DNA from: CAZDDB01 sp963843285 | Lineage (GTDB): Bacteria > Acidobacteriota > HRBIN11 > JAKEFK01 | Length of the DNA stretch: 64,000 bases | Direction: 5' to 3' | NCBI GenBank assembly: GCA_963843285.1 | Contig: CAWJJO010000012.1 | Coordinates: forward strand, 434,001-498,000 | Shown: in pieces, positions 26,236 to 36,300 of the stretch | How the letters are laid out: the number at the start of each line of letters is the position of its first letter | Numbering within the stretch: position 1 is the stretch's first letter | The notes under the pieces: generated by a model | What the model was told of the DNA's origin: nothing | What the model saw: only the letters and a program-made list of their open reading frames with translations | Database searches by the model: none | Translations under genes and position numbers: made by a program

Positions 26236-27885
26236 TTATCCCTGGCCATTGATGTCAACAGTTTTGATCTTTTCGTCCTGATCGTTTGAACGAATCTCCA
26301 ATGGTTTTGTGACGTTACTTCCACCACAGTTGTCGGCACAAGTGATCGAAACGTCGCAGGGTAAGCCCGGACCTAGCGAACTCGGACACCCATTCGATAG
26401 ATTAAACAGTAAACATTGGTCTGTATTGTTCAGTATCTGGATACTGTTTAGTTGCAGGTCCGCCTGCCCATCATTTCTAATTTCAATCGTCGCGGTATCG
26501 GTGCCGCACGTTATTGTCGTGCTCGTCAGCGGTGTGACCGTAATCTCAGGCTGTGCGCCGGTTCCAACATCGATTTTTGAAACTGGTGTGCAGGGGGCAT
26601 CTTCACCAGTATCCCGGTCGGTGACCAGCAACGAAGGATGATAGGTCCTCGAGGTTTGATATACGTGAGTTACATCTTCCTGGGAAGAGTGACCACCATC
26701 ATCGAAATCCCAATTCCATGAATAGTTTCCTGAACCGCCACTCACAGTACTCTTGAAGTCGACTGACAACGGTGCTGTCCCTGAGGTTTTGTTTGCGCTA
26801 CAGGATACAGTCAGTGGATTAGAAGGCGCAACAGAAAAACCGACCGCAGAAAATCCATAAACAACCGGGCCCGTTTGCAAAGCAGCGCTGCTGCAACCGA
26901 TGATCGTTTGTTCCTTCCCTACCGGCTTGCCCGTATCTTGATTGAACTCGCGAACACGTGCCGTCACTTTGTCACAGCTCGAATCGTCCTGTCCTGATAT
27001 GACAAAGTTCTGAAAGATGAATGTTGTGCCGAGGGCAAGCTCGTTCAAGAATTTCGTTTTTTTGAAACCTTTGACCGTGATTGGACTCGAACCCGGCTGA
27101 TTCGATCCATTATCGAATCTGGTTAGAAATAGGCCCGTCTTACTGGACCCGCTGAGACTACGAACGACGACAAAAAAGTGATCACCAAAGCTTGAACTCA
27201 AGCTTAAGTTGACTGCGTCACCTGAGAGCTCCAACCGCACGGGGCCGCCGTTCTTTTTGCCGGCGCCATCCATGTTTTGCAAATCGAGAAAGGTCCGTCC
27301 GGAAGCCGAGTCCACTTGAATTTGTGAAGCGACATGCCCATCCGCACTAAAGCTGCCGGTCACAAAATCCATGCCCGGTTCATCACCAAAAAGGGTATCT
27401 TGCTTCTTGGCAGGTTTTCCTGACGATCTCACTTTATGTGATGTAAAGGATTCGCTATCGTTTAGAAATCCGATCCGGTTCTTTTTGGGATTGCTGGTTC
27501 CATGAGTTCCTACGAAAGAGTTGCTGCCGAATTTCGCGCTAAATGATTTGTGATTGATCACATCGAAGTTTGCGTAGTCAAAGCGAATGTTGGCCAACTG
27601 AAGATTGCCCTGAGCATTTCGAAAGGTGTAATAGACGTTCATATTATTCTTGCTATCGGGTGTAGTTAAAGCCGTATACTCAACCGTACCAAACGCCGGG
27701 ATCGTAGTCTCACGAAGCAAATTCCAATGACTTGAGCCGTCAATCTCGAATTCCATCACATGAACACTCGTACCGCTTGCAGACGACAGGATACTGCGAT
27801 TTTCAGCAAATATTTGTTGCGTGAAAGCAAGGGACAGGACAAACAAAAACACGGAGAATGCCGGCAAAAGTGTTTTGCTTCGCAT
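26236..27885 (-). CDS. secreted protein with PKD domain and Ig-like C-terminal domain
   Basis: 549 residues with a signal peptide (about 1-27). Residues about 30-360 form a beta-rich region I cannot assign. A PKD domain follows (about 365-450; WNWDFDDGGHSSQEDVTHVY), then an ASH/choice-of-anchor-like Ig domain rich in cysteine (ITCGTDTATIEIRNDGQADLQL...). The protein is presumably exported to the surface or medium. The ATG at 27885 has GGAGG five bases upstream; an in-frame GTG two codons earlier overlaps that site. It lies 27 bases downstream of the outer-membrane barrel gene on the same strand, so the two probably form an operon. Its 3' end faces TPR2 with only 12 bases between the stops. 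Confidence 0.78.
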   Translation of the reverse strand: MRSKTLLPAFSVFLFVLSLAFTQQIFAENRSILSSASGTSVHVMEFEIDGSSHWNLLRETTIPAFGTVEYTALTTPDSKNNMNVYYTFRNAQGNLQLANIRFDYANFDVINHKSFSAKFGSNSFVGTHGTSNPKKNRIGFLNDSESFTSHKVRSSGKPAKKQDTLFGDEPGMDFVTGSFSADGHVASQIQVDSASGRTFLDLQNMDGAGKKNGGPVRLELSGDAVNLSLSSSFGDHFFVVVRSLSGSSKTGLFLTRFDNGSNQPGSSPITVKGFKKTKFLNELALGTTFIFQNFVISGQDDSSCDKVTARVREFNQDTGKPVGKEQTIIGCSSAALQTGPVVYGFSAVGFSVAPSNPLTVSCSANKTSGTAPLSVDFKSTVSGGSGNYSWNWDFDDGGHSSQEDVTHVYQTSRTYHPSLLVTDRDTGEDAPCTPVSKIDVGTGAQPEITVTPLTSTTITCGTDTATIEIRNDGQADLQLNSIQILNNTDQCLLFNLSNGCPSSLGPGLPCDVSITCADNCGGSNVTKPLEIRSNDQDEKIKTVDINGQG

Positions 27886-27912
27886 AGCCACCTCCTCTGA
27901 AATTTTGGAAAT

Positions 27913-29124
27913 CTAGAATTTTAGAACAAACGACAAAGAGAACGCGTCGAAAGGATCCGAAATCACATATGCGGCGTCAATCTGGGCGCTGCCTTTGATA
28001 TTTACTCCGCCTCCAAACGAATATCCAACCTCGCTGGCATCCCGCTCCTGGTTGAACTGGAAATCCGCGACTTCATCCGCGATTTGCGATAACCCCGAAT
28101 TTGTAAAATTCAAATCATGAGTTGGATTGGTGAAAAAACCGCCCCGGATAAAAACGCTACTGTTTTCCGATGCGCGGAATGCCTTTTCTGCGCCCAAATG
28201 CAGTTCAACCGCGTTATCAATACTAAAACTCTCCGGCGAAATCAAAGCATTGATAATCGTCATGTTGTCGGCAAGCTGAGAATACCGGACGAATACCACA
28301 TCCCCCACAAGCGTTAGAGTGCTCACAGGTCTACCGGAAACTCCCACTCCAAAGCGATCAGGAACATCAATCGTCACCAAGAAATCCTCAGAATCGGTTG
28401 TCTCGGTAAATTCGAACTTGGGATTGTATTCGTAAACAGCACCAACGCTGAAAGCTCCACCCGGATTGATCATCGCGCCGATCGAGATACCTACGCCGGA
28501 ATCTGTCTCATCAATTCGATTGGTCCGTCCGGTTTCAAAAGTGCGCGTATAATCAACACTCAAACGTGAGAGTCTGATACTACCTCCGAGATGGAACTTG
28601 GGACTGACTCGATACGCGAGTGAGAAGCCATAATTCTCTCCCAAGAAATCAGCATCTCCATCCTCGGCTTGGAAGTTGCTTTGCGTGAGTTTCCGGAGTT
28701 GTAGAGAATAGGATTCCTCGTAATTCAAATATTCCTGTCGAAAAACAGCGATGCTGACTGCGCCGACAGGTTGAACGTAGCTTAAGAAAGATAGACTGTT
28801 TACCGATTCGCCGAAGGTATCGTTTCTAAAGAATTGTGGAGTCTGTGTCAGGTCCGCTTCCACTGTACGCTCCACATCGTAATCAATATTCTTGTACTCC
28901 AGGGAAACTTCAGGCTTCGTAAGAATGACCAACCCCGCCGGGTTTGTCAGCGCCGCAGTGGCGTCGTCAGCCCTGCCGATAAAAGCGCCGCCCATTGCAT
29001 TGGCACGTGCTCCCGGAGTAACAAAATTAAATTGAAATTCTTCAAAAATCGGTTCATTCGTTTGAGCAAATCCCAGACTGAAACCAAGAACTAGAAACAT
29101 TACTGCGAAAGCAAACTTAACCAT
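27913..29124 (-). CDS. outer-membrane beta-barrel protein, OmpP1/FadL/PorV-like (barrel 1)
   Basis: 403 residues: a signal peptide (about 1-20, ending GFAQ), a hatch-like N-terminal motif PGARANAMGGAFIGRADDATAALTNPAGL (about 36-64) and alternating beta strands ending in a terminal aromatic (FVLKF). This motif is typical of FadL/TodX and of PorV-like barrels. Such proteins move hydrophobic molecules or tether secreted proteins at the outer membrane. A GGAGG site lies eight bases before the ATG. It is divergent from a paralogue at 29384 and upstream of a secreted PKD protein, so a role in exposing or exporting that partner is possible (inference). Confidence 0.82.
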   Translation of the reverse strand: MVKFAFAVMFLVLGFSLGFAQTNEPIFEEFQFNFVTPGARANAMGGAFIGRADDATAALTNPAGLVILTKPEVSLEYKNIDYDVERTVEADLTQTPQFFRNDTFGESVNSLSFLSYVQPVGAVSIAVFRQEYLNYEESYSLQLRKLTQSNFQAEDGDADFLGENYGFSLAYRVSPKFHLGGSIRLSRLSVDYTRTFETGRTNRIDETDSGVGISIGAMINPGGAFSVGAVYEYNPKFEFTETTDSEDFLVTIDVPDRFGVGVSGRPVSTLTLVGDVVFVRYSQLADNMTIINALISPESFSIDNAVELHLGAEKAFRASENSSVFIRGGFFTNPTHDLNFTNSGLSQIADEVADFQFNQERDASEVGYSFGGGVNIKGSAQIDAAYVISDPFDAFSLSFVLKF

Positions 29125-29147
29125 CTCGAACCCTCCAATCTACTCCC

Positions 29148-29176
29148 ATTCTGGGGTCTTCTCCTTCTTCAGTCAA
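29148..29176 (-). promoter_or_regulatory. barrel 1 promoter
   Basis: TTGACT (29171-29176) and CAGAAT (29148-29153) with a 17-base spacer on the minus strand, just upstream of the GGAGG site. Confidence 0.45.
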
Positions 29177-29292
29177 GCTTCCTCGAGCATTCTCATGTTC
29201 AAAACAAGGCATTGTCACACTCCAGAAGACGGGAAAGAGATTCCGGAAAGAACCTTGAGTTCTAATGATTGGCTACATTTGAATTTTGTTGC

Positions 29293-29333
29293 TTTAATAT
29301 TGACTATCACAAATCCGGGGTGTTTAATATTGA
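29293..29333 (+). promoter_or_regulatory. barrel 2 promoter overlapping two direct repeats
   Basis: TTGACT (29300-29305), 17 bases, TTTAAT (29323-29328). The 11-base sequence TTTAATATTGA occurs at 29293-29303 and again at 29323-29333, exactly 30 bases apart, one copy on each promoter element. Confidence 0.5.
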
Positions 29334-29383
29334 GCTTGAAGGCGTGTCTTTTTTTTACGAACATGCCGAGGTGGGAGCGGATT

Positions 29384-30799
29384 ATGAAAGTTGTTGCCTC
29401 GTTTCTTTTTTTGATTCTTCTTGCCGGCGCGGCATTCGCGCAAACAAACGATGAAGGGTTGGCGTTTCTACAATTGAACTTTTTTAACCCGGGAGCGCGT
29501 TCGCTTGCCATGGGCGGCGCTTTTGTCGGCATGGCAGATGACGCAACCGCGGCTTTGGCGAACCCGGCCGGAATGACCGCTCTGATCAAACCGGAATTCA
29601 GTGTTGAATTTGCAGCCACCAACTACAAGAATGAGATTCCGTGGGCTTCCGGTTCACAGACAGCCGATGGAGAGTTCAACGCTTCCGGCACCAGGCTTTT
29701 TAACTTTGCAAATACTTTTTCTCCGCAAGAATTTCCAAACACAATCAGCCATCTTTCCTTTGCAAGCTTTGTGTATCCCGCAATCAAGAACAAGTTTGTT
29801 CTTTCCGGCTTCTATAATGAGCAAACAAAATTCGAAAGGGACTTCCAGACTACAGGATATGACCAGATCCTCCTTTCAGCGAATGGCGTTCCCTGCACTC
29901 CGGCGACCTGTACAAACGGATTCTTTTTTGCAACGGAGAACACGCTGGACTTCAAGATCCGTAACTTCGGCGCATCGATCGCGGTAAGCCCAACTGAGGT
30001 GATCAACCTCGGCTTGACTCTGGCATCCTCGAAACTGGAAGTCGACAGCAGCACTACCCGGTTCAACCAGAACGCCAACAACATCCCGTTGAACCGGGAA
30101 TCCTTGACAGGAGATGACACACAATTCTCCTACGCGGTGGGTGCGCTAATAAAACCAAGTTCGAAGTTTTCATTTGGATTCGTGTACACGCACAGACCGG
30201 AATTCGATGTTGAGTCGAAGGCAGCTTTGCTCAATCCGGACGGATCTGTGTTGCTGGAGGTTCCTAATAATCCAACTTTGAGGATTCCTGATAACTATGC
30301 TTTCGGAGTTTCCGTGCGGCCAAGTGACCGGTTTGCAATCAACTTCGATGTAAACCGCATCCAGTACTCCCAGCTGAATGACGGCTACTACAACTCGTTC
30401 TTCCTCGCTGACAACCTCCCCTTTCCTCAAAACAGCAAGGTCGACTTCAGCAAGAACGACCTGGAGGTAGAGGATGGAACTGAGATCCGTTTTGGCGGAG
30501 AGTATGCAGTATCTCTGGGAAGCCATCCATTCTTCATTCGTGCCGGATACTGGCATGAGCCGTTCCACAGTGTTGTTTCGACCGCCGAGGATGGCGCGAT
30601 ACAGGCTATTTTCGATGCGAATGGGAACCGGGTGAACGAACAGGATAATGCTCCATTCTTTTCTCGCTCGCTGATAAAGGATTACAACCATGTTTCATTT
30701 GGTACAGGCATCGGCCTGGGACAGGTCACAATCGACTGGGCCTACGACTATTCGAAGAATTTCAAGCGCTTTATCCTGTCGACGAACTTCCATCTATAA
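29384..30799 (+). CDS. outer-membrane beta-barrel protein, OmpP1/FadL/PorV-like (barrel 2)
   Basis: 471 residues: signal peptide (MKVVASFLFLILLAGAAFAQ), the same motif as barrel 1 (PGARSLAMGGAFVGMADDATAALANPAG) and beta strands to a final aromatic-poor FHL end. The ATG at 29384 is preceded by GGAG; an ATG seven codons earlier (29363) is in frame but has no site. It is the first gene of a rightward operon with two exported TPR proteins, which suggests that the barrel and TPR proteins form one envelope assembly. The next gene's frame overlaps this one by 110 bases. Confidence 0.82.
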   Translation: MKVVASFLFLILLAGAAFAQTNDEGLAFLQLNFFNPGARSLAMGGAFVGMADDATAALANPAGMTALIKPEFSVEFAATNYKNEIPWASGSQTADGEFNASGTRLFNFANTFSPQEFPNTISHLSFASFVYPAIKNKFVLSGFYNEQTKFERDFQTTGYDQILLSANGVPCTPATCTNGFFFATENTLDFKIRNFGASIAVSPTEVINLGLTLASSKLEVDSSTTRFNQNANNIPLNRESLTGDDTQFSYAVGALIKPSSKFSFGFVYTHRPEFDVESKAALLNPDGSVLLEVPNNPTLRIPDNYAFGVSVRPSDRFAINFDVNRIQYSQLNDGYYNSFFLADNLPFPQNSKVDFSKNDLEVEDGTEIRFGGEYAVSLGSHPFFIRAGYWHEPFHSVVSTAEDGAIQAIFDANGNRVNEQDNAPFFSRSLIKDYNHVSFGTGIGLGQVTIDWAYDYSKNFKRFILSTNFHL

Positions 30800-32387
30800 A
30801 CCGGTACTGTTCGTCTTTCTGTTTCTGCTGCTGTCTTCCGCAGCTTCGGCGGAAGGTTGGATCAAAGCTTACGATGATGCGATGCAGGCGATCAAGAAAG
30901 GATCGTGGAGCGAGGCGGAACAGGACTTAAAGCAAGCACTGGCCGGCGAGCCATCGGACAACTGGAACAAGAGAACAACAGGCACGTTCACCATTCACTA
31001 CATCCCGAACTACTGGCTCGGAGTTGTCTACTTTAACCAGGGGAGATGGCAGGAGGCGATTGATCAGTTTGAGCGTGTCCGCCAGAGCGGAGTCATCAAA
31101 GAAAAAGCCGCAGAATTCGCATCCATGTCCTCCTATCTGGAGCAGGCAACCGCAAAAGTAAAACCTGCTGGGACGAAACCGCCGGTTCCAGAACCAAAGC
31201 CGACACCGATCGAACCGAAGCCTGCACCGGTAGAACCAAAACCTCCGGTTGAAACTCCGAATCTGAAAGCGGAAGCAGACGCAGCGTTGCGTCAAGCACA
31301 AGATTTCCTGAACCAGAGACGTCTCGAGGATGCCGATCAAGCAATTCGAACGGCAGAGAAAAAAGATCCATCCAATTCAGCAATTCCAAAACTCCGCGTT
31401 CAATTGAATGCAAAGCGCGGGGCTGCAGCCTCGATTGCGAAAGCGGAGACTCTACTGAAGGACAATCAGTTTGAAGCAGCCACGACAGCGCTAAAATCGG
31501 CGGAACAAAAAGATCCGTCCAATCCAGCAATTCAAAAGATTGCATTCAGAATCACGGAGGCCCGAAACAAGTTTATTGCCGATAACAAGAACCAGGATGC
31601 GCAGACGAAACAAGCTGAATTTGAGAATCTCATGAAACAGGCATCCCGCTCGTTGAGCGCAAAAGGATTCGATGCTGCGCGAGGCCAGGCAAGGCAGGCG
31701 CAGATTCTTGAGATAGATCAGAAGCGTGTCCAGGATTTCCTGAAACAGATTGATGCAGCGGAGTCGTCCTTCTTGCTGAACGAAGCAAATCAAGCGATCG
31801 CTTCGGGCGATTTTGAGCATGCCGAAGTGCTTGCAAAAAGGGTCACTGCGATTGGGTTGAATCGAGATCAGTCAGATCAACTACTAAAAAAGATCAAGAT
31901 CGTCAAGGCTGTGGATGAGGGCCTTGCCGCCGCAAGACAAAAAGACTGGGCCGCGGCGCACCGGGCGGAGCAAACGCTTGCAAAGCTGGATCCGCAAAAC
32001 CAGCAATTGAAAAAACTGCAGACGATGATTCGGGAAGGAGAAAAGGCTCCGGAAAAGCCACTGCCGGACACAGACACGGTAAAACAGAAACCGGTGGGCG
32101 GCACGGAAAAAGAAGATGAAGCTCTTCTAGCTTATCTGAATGGAGACTACAAGAAGGCCATAGAGATCCTGAAGACCCTGAGATCCAAAGAACAGTCGGC
32201 GGAAATCTACTTCTATCTCGGCTGCAGCAATGCGGCTCTCGCGCTGATGCGAGAGCCGGAAGCGGATCGCTACCTGAAAGAGGCGCGGGAGAATTTTGCG
32301 ACCGTGCACCGCCTGAACGAACGCTTTCAGGCTGATCCCGAATTGATTTCACCCCGGATCATTAAGATTTATAACGAAGCGCAGTAA
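30690..32387 (+). CDS. exported TPR-repeat protein (paralogue TPR3)
   Basis: Up to 565 residues. The hydrophobic signal core (PVLFVFLFLLLSSAASA) begins only at about residue 38. The nearest possible starts are the ATG at 30690 or a TTG at 30699, both deep inside barrel 2, so the real start is uncertain. After the signal come the N-terminal module (GWIKAYDDAMQAIKKGSW...YIPNYWLGVVYFNQG), a Pro/Glu/Lys-rich linker (EPKPTPIEPKPAP), three or four helical repeats and the C-terminal module IYFYLGC...SPRII shared with TPR1 and TPR2. Probably periplasmic. Downstream TPR4 starts 10 bases after the stop. Confidence 0.8.
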   Translation: MFHLVQASAWDRSQSTGPTTIRRISSALSCRRTSIYKPVLFVFLFLLLSSAASAEGWIKAYDDAMQAIKKGSWSEAEQDLKQALAGEPSDNWNKRTTGTFTIHYIPNYWLGVVYFNQGRWQEAIDQFERVRQSGVIKEKAAEFASMSSYLEQATAKVKPAGTKPPVPEPKPTPIEPKPAPVEPKPPVETPNLKAEADAALRQAQDFLNQRRLEDADQAIRTAEKKDPSNSAIPKLRVQLNAKRGAAASIAKAETLLKDNQFEAATTALKSAEQKDPSNPAIQKIAFRITEARNKFIADNKNQDAQTKQAEFENLMKQASRSLSAKGFDAARGQARQAQILEIDQKRVQDFLKQIDAAESSFLLNEANQAIASGDFEHAEVLAKRVTAIGLNRDQSDQLLKKIKIVKAVDEGLAAARQKDWAAAHRAEQTLAKLDPQNQQLKKLQTMIREGEKAPEKPLPDTDTVKQKPVGGTEKEDEALLAYLNGDYKKAIEILKTLRSKEQSAEIYFYLGCSNAALALMREPEADRYLKEARENFATVHRLNERFQADPELISPRIIKIYNEAQ

Positions 32388-32397
32388 AGGAGTTCTC

Positions 32398-33222
32398 ATG
32401 AACAGGGCTGCCATCATCGTTTTCTTTTTGTTTCTTTCTGCTACCGCATTTGCCGGCGATCCTCCCTGGCGCGTAAATTACGAGACCGCTCTCCACTTGA
32501 TTTCTCAGGGAAAGTATGAAGAATCGCTTTCTTACTTGAAAATGGCCGTTGCGGACAAACCTGTCTCACAGGTCGTTCACGATCGATACACCACGTTTGA
32601 ATATCTGCCCTATCTGCAAACCGCTATCTGCTACTTTCATCTCGGAAAACTCGAACTGGCGGCCGAACATCTGGATTTGGAAAAAAATCTACCCGCAGTC
32701 CAGCAAAGTTCCAAGGGAAAAAAACTGATGGAGGAATACTCCGCAAAACTCGCATCTCCTGCTTCTGCGGATTCATCCTCCCTGGATCTGGAGGCCATCC
32801 GGAAGTTCGAAAAGAGGCCTTACTTGCTTACCGATATAGAAGTGCAGAAGATGAAAGAAGACATTCGCAGTCAGTGTGCGCTGCCAAAAGCGGATGAACG
32901 ATCCTATCCTTGGTACTACCATTACGAGCTCGGTCTCGCGCTAACAAAGAAAAACGATTGGCAACGCGCTCTCGATAGTTTTCTGGAAGCCCTCGATCAC
33001 CGGGATAAGCCAAATCGTTTTAGCCGCACCTACGGTGTCTGGTTCGTAGACTATTATCCGTATTACAACATCGGCATGGCGCATTATCATCTCCAGAACT
33101 GGAAGTGCGCAGTCAGCTCATTCCGTCTTTCGCGAATGCTGGAAGACATCCCACGCGATGCGAACCAATTGAAATTGCGAGAGGAGTACGAAGAAAAAGC
33201 GGAGCAGAGCGTTCAGCAGTAG
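32398..33222 (+). CDS. exported TPR-like protein (paralogue TPR4)
   Basis: 274 residues with a signal peptide (about 1-18, ending ATAFAG). It holds two copies of the N-terminal module found in TPR2 and TPR3: about residues 22-105 (TALHLISQGKYEESLSYL...YLPYLQTAICYFHLGK) and about 175-260 (ELGLALTKKNDWQRALDSF...YYPYYNIGMAHYHLQNW). It lacks the C-terminal IYFYLGC module. An AAGGAG site lies six bases before the ATG. Third gene of the barrel 2 operon. No catalytic motif. Confidence 0.82.
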   Translation: MNRAAIIVFFLFLSATAFAGDPPWRVNYETALHLISQGKYEESLSYLKMAVADKPVSQVVHDRYTTFEYLPYLQTAICYFHLGKLELAAEHLDLEKNLPAVQQSSKGKKLMEEYSAKLASPASADSSSLDLEAIRKFEKRPYLLTDIEVQKMKEDIRSQCALPKADERSYPWYYHYELGLALTKKNDWQRALDSFLEALDHRDKPNRFSRTYGVWFVDYYPYYNIGMAHYHLQNWKCAVSSFRLSRMLEDIPRDANQLKLREEYEEKAEQSVQQ

Positions 33223-33223
33223 G

Positions 33224-33393
33224 AATTCACCGCAGAGACGCGGAGAGCGCAGAGACAGGAAAAAGAAACCACAGATGAATACCGATGAACACGGATATCA
33301 AATGAAAAATCGGTGTTTTTCTGTGTTCATCTGTGGTTCCAATCCTTCCTTTTCTTCCTAACTCTGGGTACTCTGCGACTCTGCGGTGGATTC
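33224..33393. repeat. two nested long palindromes
   Basis: The outer palindrome starts AATTCACCGCAGAGACGCGG at 33224 and ends with CTCTGCGGTGG at about 33391. Inside its loop lies a second, different palindrome from AACCACAGATGAATACCG (33267) to CATCTGTGGTT (33338). The whole fills the gap between the convergent TPR4 and kinase K4 genes. Confidence 0.8.
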
Positions 33394-36300
33394 TTATTTC
33401 GTGCGGTTCTTGCGGATTCGTTCCAGCGCTTCTTTGGAATCGAAGGAAGGCATGGTCCAGACAAAGTTGTTATTTCCACCTTGTTTCACCGTGATTGTTT
33501 TCACGAGAGGCGGGCTGCCGGTATCGCTCTGCATGGAAACGGTATAATCTCCCTCTGCAAGAACAAAGGAACAAGGGGTCACCGCTTCTTCTTCCGGAAT
33601 CTGAGACGGTTGGATTCCTTCGGTAACGGGAGTTAGTTTTACCCGCGCCCAGGGTAGGGCATTTAAGGTCACCGACACCGTAGCTGGTGGAGGCGTCACC
33701 GGTTTTCTGGTCAGGAACCAGATGGCTGTTCCTGCAAGTAGAACGATCACAATAATGGCAACCCATGCCAGCGGATTCTTGAGAATAGAAGGAGCTGTAT
33801 CAGTTACAGGAAGACCCTCACGTGGGATCGGGGTTGCAGGCGTCTTCACCTGCTGCTGCATTTCCTGGATTCGTTCAAGCGATGCGGAAATATATTGCTT
33901 AATCTGAGGTTGTCCGGGATACATCTGGTCAAGTTTTTGAAAAGATTCCAGGGCTTTTTCAAATCGTTGCGACTGAAACTTCGAGATCGCATCCTGAACC
34001 AGGTGCGTGTATTCAGCCTTTCGCTTTTCCTGTTCGACGAGGCGTCCCAAAAACTGTCTGATCTGACCTTCGTACATCTTTAGCAATGGAGAGCTGTGAA
34101 CCAGCTTCTCCAGCCGCTTCCTGGATGCCGTCAGATCTCCTTCATCCTTTTCTTTCTGAAACTGAGACAATTCGTCTGCAAGCACGGAGGCCGCTCTCCC
34201 CTGCGACGTATCGTTTGCGGCTGATTGAAGATGACCGAGCGCCTTGACAAGGTCCTGCGAACGTTCTTCCAGTAACGCCCGAATCACATCCTGCAGTTTT
34301 CCAGTAAGATTTTCCGCAACGCGCTGCTCCTGTATGCGTTTTGCAATGTCGCTTTTGAGCTTCACTGCCCCCGGTAAGTCCGGTTCATTTTGTAAAACAT
34401 GATCGACGCGCTGCAGGGCCTGGTGATACTCCTTCTGATTGTAATATTGTGTGGCTTCTTCCACTTCTTTGTTGATGGCCACGAGACGCGTTTCTTCGCG
34501 ATCACGCTCCTCTTTGAGCCTCTGGGCGAGCCGGTCAATTTCCGGATGAAGATCCTGGAGGCGATATTCCGGCGTGATCGCTTTGCGGCATTCTGCAATC
34601 AAGCGATCCGCCTCTCCGTACTTTTTAGATGAGATCAGCGCTGCTCCCTGTCCCAACTGATTTGATATTTCTTTCCGAATGCTTCGTTCCGTATCGATTC
34701 GTTCCTGAGCCGCGGCAATCCATTCTTGAACTGTTGGATTCGAATAGATCCGCAAAGCTTTCTGCCAGCATTCAATCGCCTCCTGCCAGCGCATTTCGTC
34801 AAAATGCTTCTTCCCTTCATCAAATGCCGCCTGGAACTCGGCAGAAGTCTTTTGCTCCAGAATGGCCTTGTCGATCGCATTTTTCAGTTTTAGAGCGGCG
34901 TCGGAATCCGGCGCACGTTGCAAAACCGAATTGACCTTCTGCAAAGCCTGCTGATACGCTTCGCGTTGATAGAGATGGGTAGTCTCGGCAAGTTCCTGAT
35001 TCAGGGCCTCCATTCCGGCACGTTCATTCACCATCGTTTCCAGATCTGAAAAAGAAGAGCGGCACGGTACCATCCAACCGTATGGATCAGTTGAGAACAA
35101 AACTTGAATTATTTCCGGAATGTTCGTGAATTTCTTTCCGGCAAACGATGTGGAAATTTCCTGCACCCCATTCCGAATTCTGGAAAGCTCCATCTGGAAA
35201 GGCCGTTCCTTCACAGTTGAAGACAGTTGATCCAGAATAAGAAAAGAGCGTTCAAAATTCAGAGTCTTGAGCGGCGCAAATACCTGCTCCAGTTCTCTCT
35301 TGATCCGCTGTCCTTCATTCTGAATACGCCGGTTTTCTTCGATTTCGGCCCGAAACGAAAGCGCTGGACGAAATTCAGGAGATTGTTGCAACAAAACATC
35401 CAGGCGTGCAGTAGCTTCCTCTCCTTTGCCTTGAAACCACATCTGCTTGATTTCATTCAGGTCCACTAGATACTTTTGATCGTCTTCCTTGTCTTTGTAG
35501 ACACGGATTTTTTCCCGGAACTCTACGATCCGTTGATCATTCGGTTTGAGACTCCAGGCAGATTCGACATTTGATTCGGCTCCCGTCAGGTCTTTTCTGT
35601 CCAAGAGCCTACCGGCTTCCGTAAGATAATGACTGACGGCCTCGTCCCGGCTCTTTTCCAGCAAATTTTGCAATTTGCGGACTTGGCTGATTGTTTTGGT
35701 ATTTTCCGGACGCAACCGGTTGATTTTTTCAAGCAACAACTGGGCCTGAACCAGATTCTTCTTATGAATCAGATACTTGGTTCGATGAATATCGCGTTTG
35801 ATTTTCTCCGTTGTAGCAATTGTCAGGAGTTTCTTGAATTTCTGATTTTGCGGCTGCCTCTTCAGCATCGTATGAAGGAACTTTACGGCTTTGGAATAAC
35901 TCTGTTCAGCTAGAAGTTTGTGGACAGCCTGTTCCGGACTTGTTGCTGATAGACCGGTAGTTGGAGCCAGCAGAGGCTCAATCTCGGCGAGGAGATCACG
36001 AACTGTCTGATAACGTTGCTCCGCATCTTTTTGGAGCGCCTTGAGAATAATCGCTTCCAGTTCAGGCGGAATGTCTTTCGCGATACTCGTTGGTTTTGGC
36101 GGCTCTGATTTCAAATGTGCGTAAATGATGGCCATCGGTGTATCAGATTGAAAGGGAAGCTTGCCGGTAAACATCTGAAACATGATCACACCGAGCGAGT
36201 AGATGTCTGCGCGATGATCGGTGTTTTTTCCTTCAAACTGCTCAGGCGCCATGTAGTAAGGAGTTCCAACGAGCGCTCCGGTCTGAGTGAGGCGACCCAC

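Noticed and set aside
33224..33393. CRISPR array
   Set aside because: The repeats are inverted, single pairs with unequal spacing; there are no direct repeats with regular spacers and no cas genes.
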